Assembly (NCBI RefSeq): GCF_011386835.1
Contig: NC_088800.1
Location: forward strand, 86,791,481 to 86,855,480
Length of the DNA: 64,000 nucleotides
Source: Chrysemys picta bellii
Lineage: Eukaryota; Chordata; Testudines; Emydidae
Reading direction: 5' to 3'
In this document: positions 1 to 11,210 of the stretch, in pieces
Layout of the letters: every line of letters begins with the position of its first letter
Numbering within the stretch: position 1 is the stretch's first letter
Notes under the pieces: model-generated
Databases searched by the model: none
Told to the model about the DNA's origin: nothing
Seen by the model: the letters and a program-made list of their open reading frames with translations, nothing else
Program-made: the position numbers and the translations under genes

Positions 1-571
1 GTAGAACGTCAGGATTGAAGAGCCATGTTAAATATGGTATGAAGCATACTGGGAACAGTAATACTGAAGGTTTAGCACTAGAAACGTTTCAACAGTCAGC
101 AATATTCAGAAGAAAGAACAAATTCTGCTTTTATGCGATGTTACTCTTACTAAATGTAATCCCATGTAGATAAAATATCAAAGGAAAGTTGCTGTACAGG
201 TTGCCGGGGTCTAGGCCATGCACACTCACATCTCTTTACAGCTCGAGAATGGGAAGACAATGCAGGCTGATTTCATTCGGTTAGATGGTCTTTTTCTCTT
301 GGGCCTGTTTGGTGAGATGACTGCATCAGTTTGAAACCTTACCTAGCTGAGCAGAGGAACTGGATAGGAACTGAGTCATTGTTTAGGTTATGGCTCTAGG
401 GCCAAATTCTTCCCTGGCCTGCGTGTGATGAAGTCAGTAGGATTGCACATGTGTAACTGAGAGGCTTACATAAAGAATGCAGGATTAGGCCTTATGTTAA
501 CGATAGCTCAAACTGGTGAACAATCTTGCTCCTGAATTGAGTAGCTGGAAGCAGCAGAGCTGACTAATAAG

Positions 572-1161
572 TAGGGCCCTACCAAATTCATGGTCCATTT
601 TGGCCAATTTTATGGTCATAGGATTTTAAAAATCATAAATTTCAGCTATTTCAATCTTAAATTTCATAGTGTTGTAATTGTAGGGGTCCTGACCCAAATT
701 GCAGTCCTGCTACCCTTACTTCTGTGCTGCTGCTGATGGGGGCGCTGCCTTCAGAGCTGGGCAGATGGAGAGCGGCAGCTGCTGGCCGGGAGCCCAGCTC
801 TGAAGGCAGAGCCGCCGTCACCAGCAGCGCAGAAGTAAGGATGGCCTGGTATGATATTGCCACCCATACTTCTGCACTGCTACCTGGAGAGCTGAGCACC
901 CGGCCAACAGCCGCTGCTCTCCGGCCGCCCAGCTCTGAAGGCAGCAGCGCAGAAGTAAGAGTGGCAATATGCCACCCCCCTAAAATAACCTTGTGACCCC
1001 CTGCAACTCCCTTTGGGTTCAGGACCCCCAATTTGAGAAACACTGGTCTCCCCCCGTGAAATCTGGTGCTTTTACACTATACTATACAGATTTCACGGGG
1101 GGAGACCAGATTTCATGGTCTGTGACGTGTTTTTCATGGCCATGAATGTGGTAGGGCCCTA
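572..1161. mobile_element. Complete non-autonomous hAT-type DNA transposon
   Basis: Perfect 12-bp terminal inverted repeats (TAGGGCCCTACC at 572, its complement ending at 1161) are flanked by an identical 8-bp target duplication CTAATAAG (564-571 and 1162-1169). An 8-bp duplication is characteristic of the hAT superfamily. There is no transposase. The inside contains GC-rich palindromic blocks (725-960) and a long hairpin (1045-1108). It is 590 bp long. Confidence 0.93.
1045..1108. repeat. Perfect inverted repeat (hairpin) inside the hAT element
   Basis: Two arms of about 23 bp beginning CTGGTCTCCCCCCGTG and ending in its complement enclose a short AT-rich loop around 1068-1085. The arms have no mismatch that I could see. 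It is a sub-terminal structural part of the element, not a terminator. Confidence 0.85.
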
Positions 1162-2479
1162 CTAATAAGTCATTAAGCCCTCATGGTTATGAGGGATGTG
1201 CTGCCTTTGCAGTTGTCATGCAGCGGATACAAACACTCTCCCTCAGTTTCCTACTCTCTTTGCCACAGGGTTCCTGTGAGTATTAAAACCAGATGATGAG
1301 CATCACTATCGTCACCAGCAATCCAGAACTGCTCTTCTCCACACCAAGTAACAGGCTGACAGTTGAGCAATCCCCTCCAGATGACTGGCTTCTATAGATA
1401 GCTTTGAATTTCAGTTCCTTACATTTCCCTTCCATTACCTCATCATTCAGAAGCGATTTGTAAATGTTAAGGAGATGTGCTCCTACATGTGACTGTGTTG
1501 ACAGTGGAGTTATGGCATCCGGGCACAGTGTCAAACATACTGTAGGGGAAGAAAAGCAGGAAGTTGTCATGAATATTCCCACTGGATAAATTGCTTAGTT
1601 TTTCCCTTCTAATCAAGCTGGTGACGACTGAATGGTTCTCAGACTGCCAAGACATGAGCTTCACACTTCCGCTCCTGAATTCAGTGCCAGAACAGCAGTT
1701 CTGGGAAGAATCCAGGCAAAGAACAGCGAGGGGATGGGTGGCCGCAATGGAAAGTTCTTCCAAAATACCATGTCAATCTACCTTGAGCCTTCACGATAAA
1801 CAGAACCTCTAGCGGTAAGAGGGGTGTTCCCTCTCCAAGTCCAGTGTCAGAGACTGTCAGACACGAAGATACTTTCTTTCTATTGTAAAGTTAGGTCAAC
1901 GTCTGTTGACTGGGAACTGTCAGAGACCCGACCTCCTTCCACTAAGGCACTAGTGATTTTTGGTTGCCACTGAACAAGACTAGATCAAGAACCAGTGACC
2001 TGGGTGACCAGCAGGTTCCCTATTGCCAACCATCCTAGTCAGCCAGGATCACGGCACAGACTTCAGAGCTACAGGTGCTTTTCAGAAATGTTCTGAGTAA
2101 TCTGAAATTGCAGATACATTCAGGAAAATCACTATTCATTAATTAGCCTTTCACTTTACTGCCCAGACAGCCACCGTTCATAATTCATAAAGCATGCATA
2201 AACTCGAATATTACAATACTGTAAAGCCTATCTTTCTTAATCCAGGATTGAAGGGTTTCCTCTTGTTTCTCTTCAAGCAAATGCTCCCCAGAAGTTTCAT
2301 AACAAACACAGTATTCTCTTTAGAATAAACCACAATGTTTCTATAGTCTTCTGAATATTTAAACTATCAGTAATAATGCAGCATATGTACACCATTGAAT
2401 CCTTATATTTTTATCTTTTTCAGATTAAAAACCCTAAAGTGTTTACTTATATTTCTTTGTTCACAATTTTGCAGCAGTC

Positions 2480-2483
<4 letters not shown>

Positions 2484-2539
<56 letters not shown>
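2484..2539. repeat. (AC)n microsatellite, about 28 units
   Basis: Uninterrupted AC dinucleotides between TTTT and ATCTTG. Length suggests it is polymorphic. Confidence 0.97.
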
Positions 2540-2542
<3 letters not shown>

Positions 2543-4464
2543 TTGAATTTATTTATATTTATCCATCTAACAAATGGCCCTTTTAAAAGGTACTTTGTAG
2601 CTCATATTTCCAGTACTTTCAGCACCCTTTTGTATTCTCTTGCAACTAGTTGTTTTCACAGAAATAGTCATCATACACTAGATTCAGATTACTTATTTTA
2701 TAATGTTTTCCTATAATTTAAAACAGTGTCAAGTAGTTCAAACACAACATCTAATTGTTTATTTACTTACACTAGTGTTTTTAATTATTTTCTAAATATT
2801 CAATTAAAACTTTCTGTGGGATTCATTTCCATTATATTACACTGGTTACCACCCCACAAGAAGCAGAAAAATAACTACTAGTATAAACAAAACCAGCTAA
2901 TCTGACCAGGTTTGTTTTATTGCTCAACCTAAGGATGCTGTCTTGCAACTCCTATTCACACGAGACATCCCACTGATGTCAAATGATGTGCTTGCCCGAG
3001 AGAGAATTATTCATGGGAGTAAACTTTTGCAGGGTTGGACCATCCGTGAAGAGAAAAAACAAACAGCATAAAAGGTGAAAATGAAATGAGAATTCTATAT
3101 TCACAATTTGAGACATTATTAATAGAGGATTTTTACTTATGACTAATCTTGACCATGGCCCTTTAAAGATTTTAACACAATTGACATTTCTAAATCCATT
3201 TCTGGAGACATGTCCTAGTTCTGGACATGGGAAGTGCCCTGAATTGGCTCCAGCCTAGAGTTAGGCTCTGCCCACGTCTGCTGTGACTTCAATAACAATT
3301 TTGAGGAAATCTACCCATCTTTGCAGAACCGCTGGTGCACCTCTGCTGGTGACAGAAATGGTGGGAGAGCTACTGGAGGCAAGGCCGAGGCATTTTTACC
3401 TTCTAACATCAAGACTTGCTCTGAGCTGAGTTGGACGGCATGGTGGCAAAAGGGCTCTGCCCTGTTGAGGAGGAAGTTGTAATCCCCAGCTTGAGTAGCC
3501 ATAAATAGAAGTGTAGCTGCAGAAGCATGAGCAGCAGGAGGGCTGGCTGGCCAAGTACACACCTACCATCTCAGAGGGGATCATAGGGTAGCTAGATCAT
3601 CCTGTTGCTTGCACCACCGAGATTACACGGCTATTTTGGGATGCCTGCACCAACGCTGATCAAGCTGGCATGTCTACTTGAGCAGGAAAGTACATCTTCC
3701 GGTTTCGGTGTAGACATAGCCTAAAGCTCCCACCAGTGGAGCGGAACGGGTAGAGTAATACAAGGGTGGGGAAATCTCCTCTCTACCCCCACCAAAAAAT
3801 GCTGTGGAGACCAGGCTACTGGAGATTACTGTTTATCCAAATCATTTTTAAAAACTATTTACTTGGGAGGTTAAATCCTTGCCAGGTAAATATCCAAAAC
3901 AAAATAATCATAACAGCTATTATTTCAAGAGACTTTATACAAGAATATAGTCAGCAGATCTTTCTATAGTCAAATCGGTCTGAATCACAATTTACAACCC
4001 ATTCGAGATGACGGGATTTATGTGCACTAGACCTAAACACTGGTCTACAGTAGCTTTTCAAACACGATTGTGAAATAGTTAACCCCTGCCTATGTTGACC
4101 AGGCAAATCCGATTAGCCTAAACTGGTTTTGAACAGTGTTTCAAACTGTTCATAAAAAGTTTTATCCCCAGAGCAGAGGGAGTCAGTCCTTATCTGCCTT
4201 CGCTTTATCACTTACACACAGTAGATAACGTAGTAGTGGGGACTCATATTCTAAGAACCAAATCTCACAGGAGGCAAACAGGCTTTTTACCCTGTGCACA
4301 CTGATTTCAATGACCCTGCTCAAAGATTTAAAGTTAAGCATGTATCTAAAAGCTTTGCTGGATCAGGGCTAAAGTGGTCAGCATCTTACAGGACTGAGCA
4401 CTCAACTGGCTGCCAGGTTAGCAAACTGATCATAAATTGATTTAAAACTACCTTTCCCAGCCCT

Positions 4465-4552
4465 GAAGAAAAGCTCAGTGTGGCCTGAAAGCTTGTCTCT
4501 CTCACCATCAGAAGTTGGTCCAATAAAAGATATTACCTCCCCCACCTGGGGG
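4465..4552 (-). mobile_element. Half-copy of family B element
   Basis: It reads GAAAAGCTCAGTGTGGCC, AAAGCTTGTCTCTCTCACC, AGAAGTTGGTCCAATAAAAG and TATTACCTCCCCCACCT. One arm is present. Confidence 0.7.
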
Positions 4553-7500
4553 CTCTAAAAAAAACCCCGACACATTTTAACTATGTTCTGCCCAATGCTG
4601 GCAGCACAATAGACTGGTTAACAAACACCATTTTAAAGGGATTTTTCTAATGTGGCAGGAGGCCAAGAGCCAAGCTCGCTCCCTCTGGCCGGAGTAAGCA
4701 TGGCTTTCAAAGGGCAAAGCTGGTTGAGAAAAGGAAAAGTTGCACGTTAACACACACAAATGGTCATTTTTCCAGAAGGAACGTAACCCTACATTTGTTT
4801 TTAACCTTTCCAACAACTTTAACACATTTCCTTACCTTAATTTCTACCATTTTTTTTTCTAAGACAAAATCTTACTCTTTCCTTATTCCTGCAGCCGGGT
4901 CGGGCCAGGGTAGCTTGCTACAGGTCTGCAGTCACGCCTGCAATCCTTGAGACCGCTCCTTGTGCTCACTTGAGCTTAATGTCAGAGGAGTTCAAGTGGC
5001 CCACGTTTTCTAAAGGGATACTTCAATGGCTTCTCTGGGAACCCTTCAGGCTGCCCGGCTCTCCCATTAGCTGGGATGTACCATGTAGTGCAAAGCACAT
5101 AGGTGAGAAGTGAGAAACTGGCACCCACCCACCCACCACTATTGCACAGATAAATTTACTGACCCCCACCCTATCCCACCCTCAATCAGGGAACCCAGCA
5201 GCACAATACTCTTCCTCTCCCCCGCCCCACATCCAAATGGAGGGTAAGGTTGAGAACTTGGAAGGTGGCAGGAGCCAGACAGAACTCCGTAGAGGCAGGA
5301 TACTGCAGTACAGATGAACACAGGGCAATGCATGTATTTGTCCCTGCTGCTTCCCCTAGATCGCACTGTTTACAAAATTGCAGCACACAGCAATAGCTGC
5401 AGCCATGTGGGAAACTTTATGATGCCCCATTGCTGCTTCCAGAAGCTTCTCGTTTTACTGTTTTACCTTCCCCTCCCCTGATTTGGGCACTGCTGGGTAA
5501 AGCGACTACCAGCTGCCTATCTCCTCCTCTTCTGCTGATCTTCACTTTGCCCCTAGACACTACTCGGGTTGTAAGGATTCGTCTCTAATACATAAATAAG
5601 AAATTAGTTTCATTTTTCTTCAGCAGTGTACTGCAATACTACTCTGCCCTTTTATAGTTATCTGAGGATCTCAAACCCTTTGCAAACTTTAATGGACACC
5701 TTCAGTCAACAATGGAGCAGTTGTCTACACCAAACAATACCTCCACCATTGTCCGGACACAGTTAAAGTTTGGCTCTTGCTGGCATCTGCTACCATAAAT
5801 GTGTGATCGGAAATAATGTTCAACAACTGACCCTGAAAATCAGTTCTGGATGCTGGGCTTCTGTAGCGCAAAAGGAGCACTTCACACTCATGGAGGCCCT
5901 ATCTGTGTGTATGGTCCTAGCACGGTTTGCCTGAGCATTGTGGAGAGGCTACTCCCATCGTACCCTGAGACCCATCAATCCAGTCCTGCTCCTGTTGAAG
6001 TCCAAGGGGACCCTCCTGTGCCAGATGATGCGTATAGGATCAGACTCCATGTTATAAAATCATGCTATAGACTACCTATTCGTCTGTAATAGGGTTTGGC
6101 TAGCAGAGTTCTCATTTAAAAAAAGTCCCAGTCCACGCTGATTAGGGAGGCTACACAAAAAGTCTGTTGGTAATGACTCTGTTTAATAACCAGTTGCTAA
6201 CACGATTCCGATACTAGGAACGGCCCAGAATATCTCCTATTAGTTTCCTTGCTGAAATGCACAATAATAATTCCTCTTCAATCTTCATCTGATTACATGC
6301 CACCTTTTCCACCGCCTGAACCAAAGACAAAATGTAGCTAGAAATCACCTGTAGCCTTGTTTTCCTACAGAAAGGATTTTACTCTGTTTTGATTTAACTG
6401 TTGCAACCTAGGGGTAGAAATACTTTTATTTGCAGATGAACAGGCAGTGTAACAAAAATGGAACCAGTAGTGTACATACTCTTATCCGGTAGGAAAAACA
6501 TTTACTGAACCCGAGTGATGTGTGACTTGATCAGCAAAGGTTTTGCTTCCATTATTGTGTATATCTTGGCTAATTCTGAATGAGATCCAACCTCCCTGTA
6601 GGGTCTACTCTCCTAGACACAACGCTTAATGCTAACAGGGGATGGGCTGTGTGTGTTACATGTCATTAGAAGACTTTAAAAAAGGATTACATTTTTAAAA
6701 TAACAGTCTATTTCCAATATGAAAAATTACAGTACTTTTAGAGCCAGAACCACATAAGGACTTAGGTACCTAAAGTGGAGATTTAAGCATCACTGCAATC
6801 CACAACCCCCCTCCCACACACACACACTCAGCTGCCACCTAATCCCGCAGGTGCCATGGCACCTACATTTTTGCCATAAAAGTTCCCTAGGAACCTAAGT
6901 TTCTGCCTGTCTCTTGCCTAAGTCCCAGCGCATAATATTCAAACTAGGACAACACAGGAATTCCCCTGCCTATCTTGCCTGCGGGGCCCCATCCAGGAGG
7001 TGTGCTCTAAGCATGCTTAACTCCACACAGACGGCAGGGGAGCACCCTGGCCTTTCTTCTTCAACTATTGGAAACGTCCCACCTTGACACACAAATTCCG
7101 TGTTTCTCCTGTAAGAGTCAGTGGCCCTTCAGTCACTTAGAACAAGCCAAGGGACCACGTTCTTTGTGGGTTTTTAGTGAGGATGATGATGTTGAGAATT
7201 ACATCTATGTATATCATACATATCAACAGAAACATGCTAGTGTGAAGAGAAGACTTGTAACTAGAGCAGCAAGAGCTCTAACCAGCAGTTCCCTCACAGG
7301 TTTGGCTTTCTTAGTGCACTATATCGGGGTAGATCCGGTAACACATCATACATCCCCAAGGGGACAGTTCTCTGATGAAAAATCCAAGTGACAGCCGTTT
7401 GGGGATGGATGGGACACCAGGAACCAAAAACATTGATATATACATATTACAGAAGGAGGTAAAATAAGTGATTCTTTCTTGTTATGTTAAGGAAGCAAAT

Positions 7501-9562
7501 CATTTGCTGAGAGAGTCAAAAATAAAAAACACTTATCTTATTTGTTCAAACTAGTCCACTGAGCTGCCTGAACTTTGATTCCTCCTGTGAAATTAATTTG
7601 TCTTATAATATATAAAATCCATTAGGAGCATATTAAGGATGTTGTGAACACCGGAGTTAGGGGTTTATTGATTTATGTAAAGCACTGAAAACTTGTATTT
7701 TGCATTAGTATTTCCAGAATGTTTGCACAAATTGAGGGTTTTCTGTTGCCAACTTAATGATATCTACCTCATGCCTTTTGTATGGCTTTTTAAAATGTAT
7801 TCCTCTTATTTATATAGGTTTTTCACCATGGCCTGTGGAAAGCTTCCATACTGAGAGTTTCTTCTAGTGATACCAATCCATTTTAGGACTAGTTCCTTGC
7901 CCTAGAATTTTGATGTTTCCTCTCTGTATGCTACACACCTACTCTGCCCTCATTTATACAAGGCGCTAATAAGTTTTTCATCTTAATTAAGCAAGACGCA
8001 CACAAATCCTCACTCATGCTTAATCATTAGACAGCTGCCCAGTGTTTAGAGAAGTCACACCTGCTTTGCTCCTGAACAGATCTCATACATCCGGTCATTC
8101 CAATAAGGGCCTCCTCCTCCCTGCCTCACGTTATACAAAACTATCTGCTCAGAATGCTCGATTCTGCACAATATGCAGCTTAAAGCCTTTACTGAAGTCA
8201 TGAGCTGAAATGCAAATCCATTTCTTGGGTTGTAAGAAAGGAATGACAGGTTCTTGTGACATCACAAACACACCAAATGAAAAATGAATTAAAAGAATGA
8301 AATACCTATTTCCTATTCTTACAATCTAAAACCAACCATTTAAATCCCCAAAGCTCTCTGATGGGCCTCCTCAGTATGTGTTTTAGGATAACAAGTAAAC
8401 TCCATTCTTGGCTATTGATAGTCAATATCAGGGAGTGAATTTTAAGCATACTGCACAATTTTAACCACAAAGCCACCCATTAAAACTAATGGAAATTCTG
8501 TGGCTGCTTCTCTGACACTGCACAAACTCCAACCCATAATGGAAAATATCTATTTTATAACTGTCACTTATCCTTTAATGTAGCCTTGTGTATCAATACA
8601 GGTAATAAGGTGTTGCTGTTTTTATTAAGTGAATTTTAGTGCTAGTGAAAGGTGCCAGATTAACATCACCGAACACTGAATTGTCTTTTGTCACCTCAGA
8701 CCACCTTCTTAGTGTTGCCAACTCTTACCATATCTGGTGTTTTTCTTAAAGACCCAGCTGCTGGAATTAGGTTATCAGCCAGGAAGCTCTGCATTTTTTA
8801 GTAAGTTTCTAGCCCCCATTTCTGGGGATAAAATCTTGAAAATGTGACCCCTGAACATTCCAACATCGGGAGGTAAATAAAAAGAACCACAAATACATTC
8901 TTCTTTTTAAAAACCTGATGATTTTTAACTCAATCTTATTAATCTGGGGGGCCTGAGATATGATTTTTGAATGCTTGGGGTTGGCCATAGACACTACTAA
9001 CAGGAGCTGCAACTCTTGTTAGAGAGAAAGCAGGACAGCTCTGTTCTACAGACAGAACAGCAAAGTGTTCTGTAACTGTTTGTGTAAGCGATGCTGGGCT
9101 GGCCAGCCATTTGCCTGAAGTTGGCCCAGGGTAAAAGGTTCTTGGCCCAGAATCAACTTGTCCCATTAACAATCCCATAAAGGTTCCAGCCCCTCTTCGT
9201 TCTTTCGGAAATGCTGTCGAATGCATTTTAATGTGAGTCACGGAACATTATTCCATATTTCCAAAATGTACAACAGACAAAGGGAGGAGATGAGAGAAGC
9301 TACAAATGTTTTGAAGGTGTAAGGACTACAAGATTGGGTCCATCTTGATGAAGTGTCATGAGTCCCTATGCAAATAGAGAGGAAAACAAGTTCTGATAGC
9401 TTCTCTGTCCCTTCAGAATATAAGATGCACAGGGTAACATTTCTGTGCAGAATGGATTTTGAGGAGTGTGCATGCTGCTGTCAGATGTGGGCTGGAGACA
9501 GGGTAGCATCTATTATTCACTCAGTGTGGTAAAGGCACAAAATCATAGACTTCACCCTAGTG

Positions 9563-9953
9563 CAGGGGTTCTCAAACTTTTGTACTGGTGACCGCTTTCA
9601 CATTGTAAGCCTCTGAGTGTGACCCCCCTTATAAATTAAAAACACTTAAATATATTTAACACCATTATAAATGCTGGAGGCAAAATGGGGTTTGGGGTGG
9701 ATGCTGACAGCTCGCGACCCCCCATGTAATAACCTCGCGACCCCCTGAGGAGTCCCAACCCCCAGTTTGAGACAGGGCCGCCCAGAGTGGGAGGGCAAAG
9801 GGGGCAATTTGCCCCAGGCCCCGGGCCCCTCAGGGGCCCCCACGAGAATATAGTAATCTATGGTATTGCAACTTTTTTAATGAAAGGGGCCCCCAAAATT
9901 GCTTTGCCCCAGGCCCCCTGAATCCTCTGGGCAGCCCTGTTTGAGAACCCCTG
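9563..9953. mobile_element. Non-autonomous hAT element (outer of a nested pair)
   Basis: Terminal inverted repeats CAGGGGTTCTCAAAC (9563) and the complement GTTTGAGAACCCCTG (ending 9953, reconstructed across the inner insertion) are flanked by an identical 8-bp duplication CCCTAGTG (9555-9562 and 9954-9961). The CAGGGGTTCTCAAAC end is a widespread vertebrate hAT end. It is interrupted by a second element at 9773. Confidence 0.92.
9773..9938. mobile_element. hAT-type MITE inserted within the outer hAT
   Basis: Ends CAGGGCCGCCCAGAG and its near-complement CTCTGGGCAGCCCT(G) are flanked by an 8-bp duplication GTTTGAGA (9765-9772 and 9939-9946) that duplicates the terminal repeat of the outer element. 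The interior is G/C-run rich. It is about 166 bp with no coding capacity. Confidence 0.88.
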
Positions 9954-9961
9954 CCCTAGTG

Positions 9962-10690
9962 AATACAAAGTAGTGAGGGAAAAGACTTCAGTGCCAGTGT
10001 TGCCTGCATATGCAGTGCAGGAGCGGCCCCAATACATGCAGGAATAGACCACAGGAAGACCCAGGGTACCATCTGTCAGAGAGACATTGCCTTGTCTGAC
10101 TCAGTGAAACACCAGGCTATGTCAGGCTGTTTGAGTTTAGCTTGCTGCACATTTTACCAGAAAACCCAATATGGAGAACACCCTCTATCATCCAGGCCTG
10201 ACAGACCTGGCCAGAAAAAAAACACTGAAAATTCCAGTGTGTCTGAAAGACAAAGGGCAAGGTGGCTGTTCCCGCCGAGCCATGCTTTCTGCAATGGTGC
10301 TGACAACAATTTTGTCCTGTTTACAGGAGCAAACTGTCTCCAGCCCTGGGTCAAGGGAACCCAGTGCTGACAGCTCATGTCAATCAGGGCTCGCTTTCCT
10401 GCGGATCTCAGAGCTCTCCTGAAGGCGAGCTCTCGCCAAACTACCGCCGAGCTAGTGACTTGTAAAGAACAATCATTCATTCTGCACATTTCATCTCTGC
10501 ACATTTTCCAAGCGTGGATAAAAAAAAATTCTGGCACGAATTTGTGATTTGGGGGATTATTCAGCGAGCACTGGGAGCAGGGCTTTGCCCAGGTTCCCAG
10601 TCCATGCTGGGCTGGGTGGAAGGCCCTGCTGGGGAGAGCTGGTTGCAAACATTTTTGGTTACTTTTAATCCAACGTTTTTTACCCAGGAG
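9962..10690. other. Unique intergenic or intronic DNA left of the CpG island
   Basis: Overlapping frames of up to 164 codons occur on the minus strand and shorter ones on the plus strand, but none shows a recognisable protein. No repeat was identified. It would lie in the first intron of the inferred minus-strand gene. Confidence 0.5.
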
Positions 10691-11210
10691 GCTGATGGAA
10701 AATGCCGGGCCGGGAGATCCCCCGGGAGGGTGGGGGCAGCATGGCCCCTGCCCAGGCTATGGGGTGGGGTGGGGGGGATCTTGAGCTTGTTCCCCGGCCG
10801 CGGGTCTCTGGGGGCCCCATCACCGCAGGGTCTCGGCTTCGCAGGCCCCGACAGAGCCGGCCTCCCGGGCCCCGCGAGCTGGAGCAGGGCGAGGAAACTG
10901 AGGCACGGGGCGCGGCAGTGACCGGCCCCGGCCACGCGGAGCCGGCAGGAGAACCCAGGCGCCCCGAGCGCCCCCACTCGGGTTGGGGGGTCCCCGGGCA
11001 GATCCGGCCCCGGCCCCCAGCGCCGCGCCCGGCGGACCTTACCTGGGCTGCGGCGGAGGATGCGGGCGGCTCGGCTCGGCTCGGCTCTCGCGGCGGAGGC
11101 GTGCGGCTCCCTCCGGGCGCGGGCACGAGCGGGAGCGCGCGCGGCGCAGGGAGCGCGCACCGGACTCGGGAGCGGATTCGGGGTGCGAGCCGCCCCCCCA
11201 CGCATTACAC
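10690..11210 (-). promoter_or_regulatory. CpG island, probable promoter of a minus-strand gene (SCNN1B candidate)
   Basis: The block is very GC-rich and packed with CpG, unlike the AT-rich surroundings, and has GC-boxes and tandem TCGGC motifs (about 11080-11095). It has no obvious TATA box, as is usual for CpG-island promoters. The minus-strand splice donor at 11043/11042 gives it direction. Since SCNN1G ends 38 kb to the right on the same strand, and SCNN1B follows SCNN1G on the same strand in human, it may be the SCNN1B promoter. The identity is inference. Confidence 0.6.
11043..11200 (-). other. Putative non-coding first exon ending in a consensus splice donor
   Basis: On the minus strand the sequence reads CCCAG then GTAAGG across 11043/11042, a near-perfect donor. 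The exon would begin somewhere between about 11060 and 11200. There is no family-recognisable coding sequence in it, which matches a non-coding first exon. The next exon would lie left of the window. The start of transcription cannot be fixed from sequence alone. Confidence 0.5.

Larger units (their letters stand above)
1170..9554. other. Intergenic DNA, no gene recognised
   Basis: AT-rich sequence with the AC microsatellite (2484-2539), a family B arm (4465-4552), a MIR-like scrap (5640-5690, GAGGATCTCAAACCC), a possible DNA element end (GTGTAGACATAGCC at about 3708) and fold-back scraps. The longest frame (7068-7391, 107 codons, plus strand) has no recognised family and no supporting splice context. 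If the island at 11 kb is the SCNN1B promoter, this is part of that gene's first intron. Confidence 0.6.

Noticed and set aside
1045..1108. Hairpin as a transcription terminator or structured RNA gene.
   Set aside because: It is internal to a bounded hAT element, and this is eukaryotic DNA. A structural MITE feature is sufficient.
2484..2539. CRISPR-like or regulatory array.
   Set aside because: It is a plain AC dinucleotide microsatellite.
7068..7391. 107-codon plus-strand frame with protein-like composition.
   Set aside because: No family recognised, no neighbouring exon or convincing splice sites. Kept only as a remark in the intergenic entry.
10690..11210. CpG island as promoter of a plus-strand gene.
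   Set aside because: The only clear consensus donor seen is on the minus strand, and the plus-strand side would have to transcribe through the minisatellite. A bidirectional promoter cannot be excluded.
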